Below, in pieces: positions 27,419 through 35,782 of a stretch of DNA of 64,000 nucleotides. The notes beneath the pieces are model-generated. The model was not told the DNA's origin. It made no database searches and saw only the letters and a list, made by a program, of their open reading frames with translations. The first letter of the stretch is position 1. Each line of letters begins with the position of its first letter. The DNA comes from UBA7332 sp051652645 (GTDB lineage: Bacteria > Bacteroidota > Bacteroidia > Bacteroidales > UBA7332): the NCBI GenBank assembly GCA_051652645.1, contig JBOFUP010000072.1, forward strand, positions 1 to 64,000, written 5' to 3'. A program made the position numbers and the translations under genes.

Positions 27419-28249
27419 TCACTTAGATAGATTGATGTATTCCTCAATGATGGAATCACTAAAACCTAACTCCTTAGCCTTTATGAAGTCATTGTATGCA
27501 AGTCGTCTCTCATAAAGCTTAAGCCTATTCTTACCTCTAAGAAGATAGATCAGCGCATTATCTGGATCATAATCAAGAGCTAACTTAAGATCCTCTAGTG
27601 ATCGAGCATATTTACCCCAAAGGAAATACATCTCGGCACGACGGAAGTATAAGTCTGGATCGCGAGGATTTACTGATAATACTATAGAATAAAGTCGCTC
27701 GGCCTCCTTGTATGCTCCTATATGCGTATTAAGTGAGGCCAACCCTATTCTGGCCTTAGAGCTATTTGGATTCAAAGAAAGCATCTGCTTGAAATCATTC
27801 GCCGCAGACAACGTATCATTCTTCTCAAGATGCAGCATGCCTCTTGAGTAGAGTGCTTCGCTGCTATTTGGCTCTATCTGAAGTACTGTAGAATAATCGT
27901 CTAATGCTCCATTCACACTGTCCATCTCCAGATAAAGAGCTGCCCTATTCATTAATATAGCAGATGACCTTGGAGCAAATAGCAAACCCGTTTCATACGA
28001 TTGAAGAGCTTCTCGAAGATTCCCCCTCCTACGCTGTATAGAACCCAAATTATTCAACAACATACCATTCTGAGGGTTAGCTGGCTCTAGCCTTAATGCT
28101 CGTTTGAGACACTCCTCCGCACCAACCCAATCCTCAACATCCGAACACTCAAATGATTGATCTATCCAATCCTGATACCCCTGCGCTGACAGCGTAGTGA
28201 TTGCTCCAAAAAGCAGTAGTAGAGACACATACAAATATCTAGTTAACAT
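27419..28249 (-). CDS. exported tetratricopeptide-repeat protein
   Basis: A signal peptide (about residues 1-23, ending LSAQG) precedes five to six TPR helical hairpins with the usual spaced Gly/Ala/Tyr/Pro residues (ANPQNGMLLNNLGSIQRRRGN, RSSAILMNRAALYLEMD, NSSEALYSRGMLHLEKND). It is presumably a periplasmic or outer-membrane-associated scaffold; no enzymatic domain is seen in its 276 aa. It lies 33 bases downstream of the glucosaminidase gene on the same strand, which suggests a joint role in cell-wall processing, but that is inference. Confidence 0.8.
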   Translation of the reverse strand: MLTRYLYVSLLLLFGAITTLSAQGYQDWIDQSFECSDVEDWVGAEECLKRALRLEPANPQNGMLLNNLGSIQRRRGNLREALQSYETGLLFAPRSSAILMNRAALYLEMDSVNGALDDYSTVLQIEPNSSEALYSRGMLHLEKNDTLSAANDFKQMLSLNPNSSKARIGLASLNTHIGAYKEAERLYSIVLSVNPRDPDLYFRRAEMYFLWGKYARSLEDLKLALDYDPDNALIYLLRGKNRLKLYERRLAYNDFIKAKELGFSDSIIEEYINLSK

Positions 28250-28282
28250 AACTAACCCTATTAATAATTTATTACTCTAAAA

Positions 28283-29176
28283 TCAACGAATGCGTATTGA
28301 ATCACCCTCTTTTGGGATATAATCTCCAGCGAAATCATTCAATTTATATAACCCCTTAAGAGTAATACCATACTTCTGCGAAACGAAATAGATAGATTCC
28401 CCTCCTATAATAGTATGATAGAAATCCGCACCCTTGGACTTCTTACTCTTCTTCTCTAGGTAGATTATCTCACCTCCTTCGAAAGTATAACCTGACGGTA
28501 ACTCATTATACTTACATAAGCGCTTACGGCTAATCCCTATCTCCTTGGCTACCTCGTCTATACTCTCGCCTCTCTTGGCTTCTACATACAGTAGTCCCTG
28601 GTTTATGAAACTCTCCCTCATTATGACAGTCTCCTTATCCTCCCTATTGGGCCTTGAAAGAGATCCTCCTTTATCATACTTATGAAGCTCATAATCCTCT
28701 ATCAAACGAATCAGCTTTGAAGGATAACTCTTATCGGTTGCATACCCCGCCTTTGATAAGCCATTAGCCCAAGCCTTGTAATCAGTTGGTCTATAATCAA
28801 AGAGAAAAGCATAACGAGAGCGCTGCGAGAGGAACTTTGCGTGGTCAGAAAAAGACTCATCAGCATGCCTATAACGACGAAAGCACTCACCTATCTCATC
28901 ATCATTATGATATATACGCCTTCCAGACCAATCAGAATGACACTTTATTCCAAAGTGATTATTGCCCTCCTTTGCTAATCTGCCTTTCCCCGCACCAGAC
29001 TCCAAAAGCCCCTGTGCCAACGTGATACTAGCTGGTATCTTATACTTCTTACTATTTGATATAGCAATATCCTTATACCTTTCTACATAATCTACATAAT
29101 CAGGATTCTTCCTTTGTGCCTCTAGCACTATGAAGGAGGTAAACAACAAAGACAACAATAAGGCTTGGCGTTTCAT
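28283..29176 (-). CDS. exported N-acetylglucosaminidase with two LysM domains
   Basis: Peptidoglycan hydrolase. A signal peptide (about 1-20) is followed by a FlgJ/LytG-type glucosaminidase domain at about 30-175, with catalytic Glu in LLESGAGKG, NNHFGIKCHSDW, FRRYRHADESFSDH and AGYATDKSYPSKL. Two LysM wall-binding repeats (about 205-245 and 250-297) close the 297-aa protein. The family cleaves the glycan backbone. It forms an apparent operon with the TPR gene downstream and probably acts in cell-wall turnover or separation. Confidence 0.9.
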   Translation of the reverse strand: MKRQALLLSLLFTSFIVLEAQRKNPDYVDYVERYKDIAISNSKKYKIPASITLAQGLLESGAGKGRLAKEGNNHFGIKCHSDWSGRRIYHNDDEIGECFRRYRHADESFSDHAKFLSQRSRYAFLFDYRPTDYKAWANGLSKAGYATDKSYPSKLIRLIEDYELHKYDKGGSLSRPNREDKETVIMRESFINQGLLYVEAKRGESIDEVAKEIGISRKRLCKYNELPSGYTFEGGEIIYLEKKSKKSKGADFYHTIIGGESIYFVSQKYGITLKGLYKLNDFAGDYIPKEGDSIRIR

Positions 29177-29244
29177 TATATTATAATTTTTCTATTTTAC
29201 TCTTTTTTTCTATCCCAACTACTATCAGGGTCTTACAAAAATAG

Positions 29245-29252
29245 TAATTTTG
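29245..29252 (+). promoter_or_regulatory. -7 box upstream of cytidine deaminase
   Basis: TAATTTTG matches TAnnTTTG and lies 29 bases before the ATG. No convincing -33 TTTG is visible at the right distance. Confidence 0.4.
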
Positions 29253-29281
29253 TCTCCGCCATCAAATAATAAAAGCATAAT

Positions 29282-29767
29282 ATGGAAAATTTGATTATCA
29301 AGACTAATATTAAAGTCTACAATCTAGATGAACTAAGCAGCCAAGACAGACAACTTGTAGACATGGCACGCGAAGCTACAACTAGAGCATATGCACCATA
29401 CTCTGAGTTTCACGTCGGTGCTGCAGCTCTTCTTGAAAACGGAGAAATCATAACGGGCAATAATCAAGAGAATGCAGCATATCCTTCAGGGCTTTGTGCT
29501 GAACGTGTAACTCTTTTTTGGGCTAACTCTAAATACCCAAACATGCCTGTCAAAACCATAGCTCTAGCAGCATTCACTAATGGCGATTTCACTCAAGAGT
29601 GCGTTGCTCCTTGCGGTGCTTGTCGTCAAGTAATGCTAGAAACAGAAGATAGAGGGGGAGAACCGATGAGAATACTTCTCTCTGGACGCGATCAAGTATA
29701 CGAAGTAGATAGTATCAAAGATATACTTCCTCTATATTTCGAAAAAAGCAATTTAGGACACAAATAA
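29282..29767 (+). CDS. cdd: cytidine deaminase
   Basis: Zinc enzyme deaminating cytidine and deoxycytidine to uridine in pyrimidine salvage. The 161-aa homotetrameric-type CDA has YAPYSEFHVGAAAL, the zinc and proton-shuttle motif CAER (Cys and catalytic Glu), and PCGACRQVM supplying the other two cysteines, followed by ILPLYF. It begins a short plus-strand run with the two exported-protein genes, though spacing does not prove co-transcription. Confidence 0.93.
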   Translation: MENLIIKTNIKVYNLDELSSQDRQLVDMAREATTRAYAPYSEFHVGAAALLENGEIITGNNQENAAYPSGLCAERVTLFWANSKYPNMPVKTIALAAFTNGDFTQECVAPCGACRQVMLETEDRGGEPMRILLSGRDQVYEVDSIKDILPLYFEKSNLGHK

Positions 29768-29808
29768 TTACCTGACATATTAACACAAAAAAAAACGGAG
29801 AAGAGAAG

Positions 29809-30327
29809 ATGAGATTAAGAATGATTACTTTCGCTGTTGCCACTTTGGCAATTTGCTCAACAGTGCGCGCTAATGACGATAGAAATGAGATGAACAATAG
29901 CCACGTGAAAATAGAGGCTACTGAACACAGAAACGGACGCAATGTGGAGAGCGTAAAGATTGTAAACAAAACTCACCTTAAGGGAAAGGATAGTGCTTAC
30001 AAAAAAAATAAACTTACTAGAGCACTTCAGCCATATGCTGAATATCCTATCACATCAAAAATGAGCGGGGGTCAATACAGAGTTGTTTGCTTCTATCGCC
30101 TAGAAAAGGATGGCGAAAAGAACGACAATCACCAAATAACAATCGGTATGGATGAACTATCTCCTATCGAACACGATCTTAAACCTATCAAAGGTGTAAA
30201 TCGCCTTGAAATGGAGTTTGACGTAAAAGCGCTTCGTGGCAAAAACCATATCTTAAAAGTATGGTTTACATCACCAAACATTGCCGTTGATCGTTTTGAA
30301 GTTAGACGAAAACTAATTAAAAACTAA
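29809..30327 (+). CDS. small secreted protein of unknown function
   Basis: I do not recognise this 172-aa protein. A clear signal peptide (about residues 1-22, TFAVATLAICSTVRA) precedes a charged linker and a predicted beta-rich domain with alternating strand residues (QYRVVCFYRLEKDG, LEMEFDVKALRGK, HILKVWFTSPNIAVDRFEVRR). There are no catalytic motifs. The stop is 3 bases before the nitroreductase start, so the two genes are very likely translated from one transcript. Confidence 0.65.
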   Translation: MRLRMITFAVATLAICSTVRANDDRNEMNNSHVKIEATEHRNGRNVESVKIVNKTHLKGKDSAYKKNKLTRALQPYAEYPITSKMSGGQYRVVCFYRLEKDGEKNDNHQITIGMDELSPIEHDLKPIKGVNRLEMEFDVKALRGKNHILKVWFTSPNIAVDRFEVRRKLIKN

Positions 30328-30330
30328 TAT

Positions 30331-30921
30331 ATGAGACGATACACAACAACAATCCTAGCAGTAGCATCCCTTGTATTGGGCGCAACAGCAATTACAGCAC
30401 AAAATGCCGCTATCGATAATATTATGCAACGGAAAAGCGTTCGTACATATCAAGATAAAGCGGTTGAAAGAGAGAAAATTGACACTCTTCTACGTGCTGC
30501 AATGGCCGCCCCTACAGCGGGGAATAAACAACCTTGGGCATTCATCGTTATAGAGCAAAAGAAAAACCTCGAAACTCTTTCTCAAGCTCTTCCTTATGCC
30601 AAGATGCTCTCAAAAGCTCCTATTGCGATTGTTGTTTGTGGTATCCCTAGCAAAAGCTTCCCAGACAGAGGTGCCGAATATTGGATACAAGATTGTTCGG
30701 CTGCTACAGAGAACATTCTTCTAGCAGCAGAAGCAATAGGACTTGGTGCAGTATGGACTGGTGTACATCCTATAGAAGAGAGAGTAAAGATGGTTCAAGA
30801 GGTTTTAAATATTCCAGCTGACATTATACCTCTTTGTGTTATTCCTATCGGATATCCTACAGGGCGAGAAAAACCAAAAGATAAGTGGAAGCCTGAACTC
30901 ATTCATTGGGAAAAATGGTAA
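30331..30921 (+). CDS. exported nitroreductase-family flavoprotein
   Basis: FMN-dependent nitroreductase fold with RKSVRTYQDKAV at the start of the domain, AAMAAPTAGNKQPWAFIVI, and AIGLGAVWTG followed by IPIGYPTG. The cytosolic family usually starts at the RxSxR motif; here about 25 residues resembling a signal peptide precede it (ATTTILAVASL...ITAQ). The 196-aa enzyme is therefore probably periplasmic or lipid-associated. Substrate and electron donor outside the cytoplasm are unknown. It is tightly linked to the upstream secreted protein. Confidence 0.82.
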   Translation: MRRYTTTILAVASLVLGATAITAQNAAIDNIMQRKSVRTYQDKAVEREKIDTLLRAAMAAPTAGNKQPWAFIVIEQKKNLETLSQALPYAKMLSKAPIAIVVCGIPSKSFPDRGAEYWIQDCSAATENILLAAEAIGLGAVWTGVHPIEERVKMVQEVLNIPADIIPLCVIPIGYPTGREKPKDKWKPELIHWEKW

Positions 30922-31034
30922 CATTGTCATGTGAGCCATCTCAACATTGAAAAATATTTCCACACTCAAGAGCCTACTAATCAACCAACAGAGCAAATTC
31001 CCCATTTAATGGGCTAAAATAAATACTCTGAAAG

Positions 31035-31065
31035 TTTGCAGGTTCAAAATAAAGCACTACTTTTG
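31035..31065 (+). promoter_or_regulatory. promoter of first tRNA-Arg gene
   Basis: TTTG at 31035-31038 and TACTTTTG at 31058-31065 give the exact Bacteroidota -33/-7 arrangement with a 19-base spacer. The transcribed leader of about 30 bases before the tRNA contains an inverted repeat (TTGTAACCGT / ACGGTTACAA). Confidence 0.85.
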
Positions 31066-31102
31066 TAACCGTAATCGAGAAACAATCACGGTTACAAAAA
31101 AG

Positions 31103-31176
31103 GGTTCCGTAGCTCAACTGAATAGAGCATCTGACTACGGATCAGAAGGTTACAGGTTTGAATCCTGTCGGGATCA
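31103..31176 (+). tRNA. tRNA-Arg (anticodon ACG), copy 1
   Basis: 74 nt forming a full cloverleaf. Acceptor GGTTCCG pairs with CGGGATC and is followed by discriminator A. The D stem is GCTC/GAGC, the anticodon stem TCTGA/TCAGA with loop CTACGGA (ACG at 31137-31139), and the T stem ACAGG/CCTGT with loop TTTGAAT. CCA is not encoded. An identical copy lies inverted at 48003-48076. Confidence 0.95.
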
Positions 31177-31181
31177 CCCTT

Positions 31182-31219
31182 AAACAGGCTATCTGATAGA
31201 AATATCAGATAGCCTGTTT
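31182..31219 (+). terminator. terminator of first tRNA-Arg
   Basis: AAACAGGCTATCTGATA (31182-31198) pairs perfectly with TATCAGATAGCCTGTTT (31203-31219) around GAAA and ends in a T run. It starts 6 bases after the tRNA. Confidence 0.9.
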
Positions 31220-32039
31220 TGCTATTACACAAACTCGAGGCCTACAATAGGCATTTTAAGGTAGCAAGCTAAGAACTTTGGATCAAGTCCAAGATTTGTA
31301 GGATTGTTAGATATTGGAATGGACTACACATAGATTTTGAATAACCTAGATAAGAAGGATTTTTATATAGGTTACACCAACCATAAAGCTTTTTGAGTTG
31401 AATGATTCCTGCGGTGGCGTTAGTTCTTCTGGATTAGAAGTGATACCTTATATTCTTTAATGAGAATTAGCATACAATGGCCTGTCAGAATAATGTCGTA
31501 AAATTGATTTGTAGAGAAGTATTATTCAACTCTGAGAGTTTAAAATCTCTTTCCTCTCTCTACATCTAGCTGTTTTTAACGATAGGAGTATTACTATTTA
31601 CAATTTAATTATTGGGAGTATCTCTATTAGATTAATGCTGCTTGTTAATAGTAGCATTGTGTTAATAACGTTTTGAGATTTAAGATAAAACCCTCTGTTG
31701 CAATAGTAACATATAGCCACTTATTGCAACGTCCTATTGCAACCTCTAAACACCTGACAATAAGGGAGTGTTGCAATGTGGCAATAAAAACAAGCAAAAC
31801 TAAAACTCTGTGTGATGAATTTGCAGTTTCATTGATAGCAAATTGTTAAATCACATGGTTAGTTAACTCTTCTGATTGCAATTAGCTATTTGACCACTAT
31901 TCAAAAAAGATTTCAGACCTCAACCACTACGTAAGATGTGGATCCCCTCAGGCAAATACATGGATTATGCACTGACAAACTAACCAAACCCTCAACCTAA
32001 TTCGAAAACTCTATGATATCACACTATTTCTGCAGTGAG
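31220..32039. other. gene-free AT-rich stretch
   Basis: I see no open frame worth calling in this stretch. TTGCAA occurs four times between 31698 and 31776 with irregular spacing (26, 13 and 34 bases). Some phrases resemble decayed coding DNA but nothing can be assigned. It adjoins the tRNA-Arg and may be a relic of past insertions. Confidence 0.5.
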
Positions 32040-32096
32040 TTTAGGGTGAAACCTCTGAGGGTTTAGGGTGTTATCCCTCAGAGGTTTCACCCTAAA
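32040..32096. repeat. large perfect palindrome with 22-bp stem
   Basis: The arm at 32040-32061 (TTTAGGGTGAAACC...) is the exact reverse complement of 32075-32096, with a 13-base loop that itself begins TTTAGGGTG. There is no T-run on either side, so it does not look like a rho-independent terminator. It may be a repetitive extragenic palindrome or an attachment-like structure. Confidence 0.85.
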
Positions 32097-32239
32097 TCCT
32101 CAGAGTTTTTTATCGAGCCCTTGTTAAGCTACCTATCATATGGTGTATAAGTTAATATAACGGACTATTTTTGAAGTGTGAGAAATTAAGCTGATAAGGA
32201 TTTTTTTTGAGGGGGCATTCATCTATCGCTTAAGCGCAT

Positions 32240-33130
32240 TTAGCCATTATACCTACGCCTTTTATTGAATTTATAACCCAAATAGGACAATTTGTAAAAG
32301 TCTATCAAATTACAAATAGATGGCAGGCTCTTAGATGCAAACTCTATCGCTTTAGAGCATATTGGAAATAGTAATCCAGATAGTAATAACAACAACTTAT
32401 GATCAGATGCAAACCTAGTTAAGCGAACTTCATTGTGCAACTTTCGCTCAATATCTTGATCTTCACAAAATAGATTATCTATGGCACATCTCGTTTTCTT
32501 TAGATACACCTCATCTGAATCCACTCCTCTGTGAAGAGTAGGATTATTGAGATTAACAACCTTAAAGCCAGCCTCCTTGAGTTCGATTCCAAAGAGAGTA
32601 TCCTCATGACCATAACCTTTAATATTGTCATTAAAGCGTACCTTATCAAAAACCGATTTATGTATGAAAAAGTTACCACTTAAAAAGCTTGAGGAGAGGT
32701 TTGAGCCCTCTTCACCGAAGCTCTCCCTCTTTATTCCATTATAGTAATGAAGCGCACTCCCAGGCTTGAGGTCATCCTTCGAATAGACACATCCACCACA
32801 AATAACCCTACATTCTTTATTTCTCAAGTAAATCTGAAGATAATCATCCTTACAAATCTCCATGTCACAATCTAAGAACACAAGCAATTCGTAATATGTA
32901 TTATCTATCAACAGATTACGTATCACAGACCGCCCAACATTCTCGTTCAGATATATCCACCTCACCCCAAAGAGTGATTGCGTTGACCTATTATGCTCAA
33001 GATATTCTGTTGACGCATCATCGATACAGAGAATCTCAAAAACAACACCTAACGACACGGCCTGCTTTTGTAAATCTTCCACTAATGTGGTAACATCGCG
33101 ATTGTAAACTGGAATAAGTATGGATAGCAT
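32240..33130 (-). CDS. glycosyltransferase family 2
   Basis: A GT-A fold glycosyltransferase of 296 aa, starting SILIPVYNRD, with a nucleotide-sugar binding DDAST and the metal-binding DxD-type motif in LVFLDCDMEI (about residue 84), then a GYGHEDTLFGIEL acceptor-side motif. It probably adds a sugar to a surface polysaccharide or lipid. It stands alone rather than in a polysaccharide locus, inside the interval bounded by the inverted tRNA-Arg copies. Donor and acceptor are unknown. Confidence 0.85.
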   Translation of the reverse strand: MLSILIPVYNRDVTTLVEDLQKQAVSLGVVFEILCIDDASTEYLEHNRSTQSLFGVRWIYLNENVGRSVIRNLLIDNTYYELLVFLDCDMEICKDDYLQIYLRNKECRVICGGCVYSKDDLKPGSALHYYNGIKRESFGEEGSNLSSSFLSGNFFIHKSVFDKVRFNDNIKGYGHEDTLFGIELKEAGFKVVNLNNPTLHRGVDSDEVYLKKTRCAIDNLFCEDQDIERKLHNEVRLTRFASDHKLLLLLSGLLFPICSKAIEFASKSLPSICNLIDFYKLSYLGYKFNKRRRYNG

Positions 33131-33245
33131 ATGATATAATATTAGTCAATATGAAACGAGACTAAAACTAACAATTATATTTGAGCTCACAATAGAGAAG
33201 ATTGGATACTTTATTAATCTGACTAATCAGTGGATCATATACATC

Positions 33246-34544
33246 TCAACTTTTCAAATTATCCAATAAATCAATCTTCCTAGTATACATTTGAATTGAA
33301 TCTTTTAAAGATGTATATAAATCAGGAGATCGTTGATTTATTAGCAAATTATACTGGGCTTCGACCTCTTTTACCTCATTTCTATCTAAATCATAATTTG
33401 AAAGATTCAAAATTTGAGGCTTATTACTACTTGCACATACTACCAACAGATATGCTAAATTATGACAGAGATTTAAATAATTACTATCTTCTCTTTTCAG
33501 ATATTCTTTAAAAAGATCTATCAACTCATTAATAATATAACTAAAATCCTCTCCTGGATCAATCAAAGATATATATAGTGCATGGTTTAGGTCCTTCAGG
33601 AGTATCAAGGTAAAACAAGGTACCATAGAAAGCTTATCATTAAAACTTCTAATTACAACTGTAAAGTGGACTATCATCTTTTCAAGTTGCCTTAAAGATA
33701 ACTGATACTTTTTGGCAAAAAGCTCAAATATTTCGTACATATTTTGACTTGATATAATATGTTTACCAATCCTATTATCCAATCCGTTCTTTACGAATAA
33801 GTATTCTAAAAACTCTTTGTAATTAGGGTTTGGTAAATTATAATTTAGATCAATGAAGCGACGAAGATACTCATCTGCGTCAATCCTATCGCTACCATAA
33901 TAACCTCGTATAGAATTACCTAACTGCTCCTTATCTATAGAGAGCACAAAAACAACTCCATCAACAGAGAATATATGCTTTATCTTTTCCAATACCTCAA
34001 CAGCATAGTCAGGACGGCAACGATCTAACTCATCGACGATAAAAACAAGTGGTTTATCTCCTGCATTTTTCTTAACATAAGCAGTTAACTCATTCTTAAA
34101 CTGATTTACCACATCCTTTTTTGCTCCATAACCATTCACCTCAGCTAAAAAGGCATTAGCTAACTCACTAGCACCTATTTTACTGGCAACATCCTTAGAT
34201 AAAGGATATAATAGTTTTTTAAACTTATCTGCTACCCTATTGAATGTCCCATTTATTTCGTCCAATGATTTTAACTCGCCCAATAATGCAAGCATAGGCT
34301 CTGAAGTAAAATCACTCTCCCATGCATTAAAATATATTGTTTTGTAACCCTTATTTTGGAGCGCCTTATGCCACATTTTCACAAATGTACTCTTACCTGT
34401 TCCCCACTTCCCATCCACTGCAAGCACAAACCCATCTGAATAAGCATCAATAATTGATATCAGCGACTCAGCATGTTCCTTTCTATTGAGTTTGCAATTA
34501 AAAAATGGATCTTCAGGTTCAATCACGACTTCTTTTGTTTTCAT
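33246..34544 (-). CDS. KAP-family P-loop NTPase
   Basis: STAND/AAA-related KAP NTPase of 432 aa: Walker A GKWGTGKST at residues 45-53, Walker B with the family pattern LVFIVDELDRCRP at about 163-175, and a downstream DADEYLRRFIDLNY segment typical of KAP proteins. No membrane helices are inserted, unlike the KAP members that have them between the NTPase motifs. Some family members, such as plasmid PifA, act in phage exclusion; whether this one does is unknown. The gene is AT-rich, monocistronic, and lies in the accessory-looking interval near the helicase operon. Confidence 0.82.
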   Translation of the reverse strand: MKTKEVVIEPEDPFFNCKLNRKEHAESLISIIDAYSDGFVLAVDGKWGTGKSTFVKMWHKALQNKGYKTIYFNAWESDFTSEPMLALLGELKSLDEINGTFNRVADKFKKLLYPLSKDVASKIGASELANAFLAEVNGYGAKKDVVNQFKNELTAYVKKNAGDKPLVFIVDELDRCRPDYAVEVLEKIKHIFSVDGVVFVLSIDKEQLGNSIRGYYGSDRIDADEYLRRFIDLNYNLPNPNYKEFLEYLFVKNGLDNRIGKHIISSQNMYEIFELFAKKYQLSLRQLEKMIVHFTVVIRSFNDKLSMVPCFTLILLKDLNHALYISLIDPGEDFSYIINELIDLFKEYLKREDSNYLNLCHNLAYLLVVCASSNKPQILNLSNYDLDRNEVKEVEAQYNLLINQRSPDLYTSLKDSIQMYTRKIDLLDNLKS

Positions 34545-34667
34545 AAATACAATTTTAGGCCAACCCTAAAGTCATCAGAGCTAGTCCGTTAATATTATCG
34601 GTAAATCTATGGATAAAAAAAATACTTTCGATAAGTTTCTCGTATATATCTTATTAAAAAAACAATC

Positions 34668-34701
34668 GGATGGTAATGTTCTATACGAAACACTACCATC
34701 C
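34668..34701 (-). terminator. terminator of the TPR/regulator/membrane-protein operon
   Basis: GGATGGTA (34668-34675) pairs with TACCATCC (34694-34701), extended by TGTT/AACA. On the minus strand it is followed by GATTGTTTTTTT. Confidence 0.8.
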
Positions 34702-34713
34702 TACCTAATTACC

Positions 34714-35487
34714 CTAATTACTTATCTTACTCATATTCTCAATAAGCACAAAACTATTTGGATACTCCTTAAGGCCCATATCTAGGTATTCCTTTGCTTT
34801 GATCTTATTATTTCGTTTGATATAGAAATTAGTTATCAACTCATAACACTCTCTCCTACCCCAAGAGGGAATCAACAACTCCTGACCAATAGATGATGAT
34901 AATTCCAGAGACTTTAATGCATACTCCTCAACTCGCTTCCCACCACCATAATTCTCGGGCACGTTAAAGTCATTATTCGCATACACATAGTAGGCTCGAG
35001 GATTGCTTGGATCAATCTCTATTGCCATATCTATGCTTGAGGTTGCAGCTCTAGAGAGCTTAATGATAGCCGGAAAGCTAGCAAACTGACAAGAATAATT
35101 CTGAAGCATAGATAGAAGAGCATAGTCATCCGAACTTTTACTCTGTATTCTCTTGAGCAGATCAATACCACGCTTAACCTCCGACTCTGCACTACTCCAA
35201 TCTCCTTTCTTCAAAAAAAGAATAGAATTATAGTACATTGCGTATGATTTCCAATAGAGAAGTCGATCATCTTTACTCTCAATATACTCATCTCTTAATT
35301 CATCAATCAACTCCGTAAGTGAGTAATTCCCCTCCTCTTTAAACGAGTTTTCAAAACAGCACTGAACTCTCTGCTCCATGCTTACACGTGAGGAATCAAA
35401 TCCATTATCCTTGGCCTTAAGTGTCGATGCTCCTAACACAAATATCATTAGGTGCATCATGAGTGAAACATATATTGTAAGTCGCAT
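34714..35487 (-). CDS. exported TPR-like helical protein
   Basis: I assign no specific function. The 257-aa protein has an N-terminal signal segment (about residues 1-25, MHLMIFVLGASTLKA) and helical repeats with TPR-like spacing (WKSYAMYYNSILFLKKGDWSSAESEV, DPSNPRAYYVYANND, NNKIKAKEYLDMGLKEYPNSFVL). It is the third gene of a compact operon after a membrane protein and a winged-helix regulator (7-base gap). The trio recalls small regulator/membrane-protein modules of Bacteroidota whose jobs are undefined. Confidence 0.65.
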   Translation of the reverse strand: MRLTIYVSLMMHLMIFVLGASTLKAKDNGFDSSRVSMEQRVQCCFENSFKEEGNYSLTELIDELRDEYIESKDDRLLYWKSYAMYYNSILFLKKGDWSSAESEVKRGIDLLKRIQSKSSDDYALLSMLQNYSCQFASFPAIIKLSRAATSSIDMAIEIDPSNPRAYYVYANNDFNVPENYGGGKRVEEYALKSLELSSSIGQELLIPSWGRRECYELITNFYIKRNNKIKAKEYLDMGLKEYPNSFVLIENMSKISN

Positions 35488-35494
35488 ATTTATC

Positions 35495-35782
35495 TCATTT
35501 TAGATGTAAATACTCCTTGAGAACCTCAACATATTGGTGAAAAGCATCTCTCCCTATATCGGTAATGGAACATACTGTTCGAGGTCTTTTACCAACAAAC
35601 TCCTTTCGTATCTCAATGTAACCAGACTTCTCCAGCCTATCTAGCTGAATACTTAGATTGCCTGAGCTAGCCCCTGTCTTCTCTTTGAGAAAAGTAAAAT
35701 CAGCTTCAATAACGGTGATCAGAATAGAGACGACAGAGAGCCTTAGCTCGGCATGTAATACTGGGTCTAACTCCTTAAACAT
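35495..35782 (-). CDS. winged-helix DNA-binding regulator
   Basis: A 95-aa single-domain regulator resembling the short MarR/PadR-like winged-helix family. Helix-turn-helix residues fall in TFLKEKTGASSGNLSIQLDRLEKSGYIEI, and the wing in VGKRPRTVCSITDIGRDAF. No effector domain is present. It overlaps the upstream membrane-protein gene by 8 bases, so the two are translationally coupled, and it probably controls its own operon. Confidence 0.83.
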   Translation of the reverse strand: MFKELDPVLHAELRLSVVSILITVIEADFTFLKEKTGASSGNLSIQLDRLEKSGYIEIRKEFVGKRPRTVCSITDIGRDAFHQYVEVLKEYLHLK

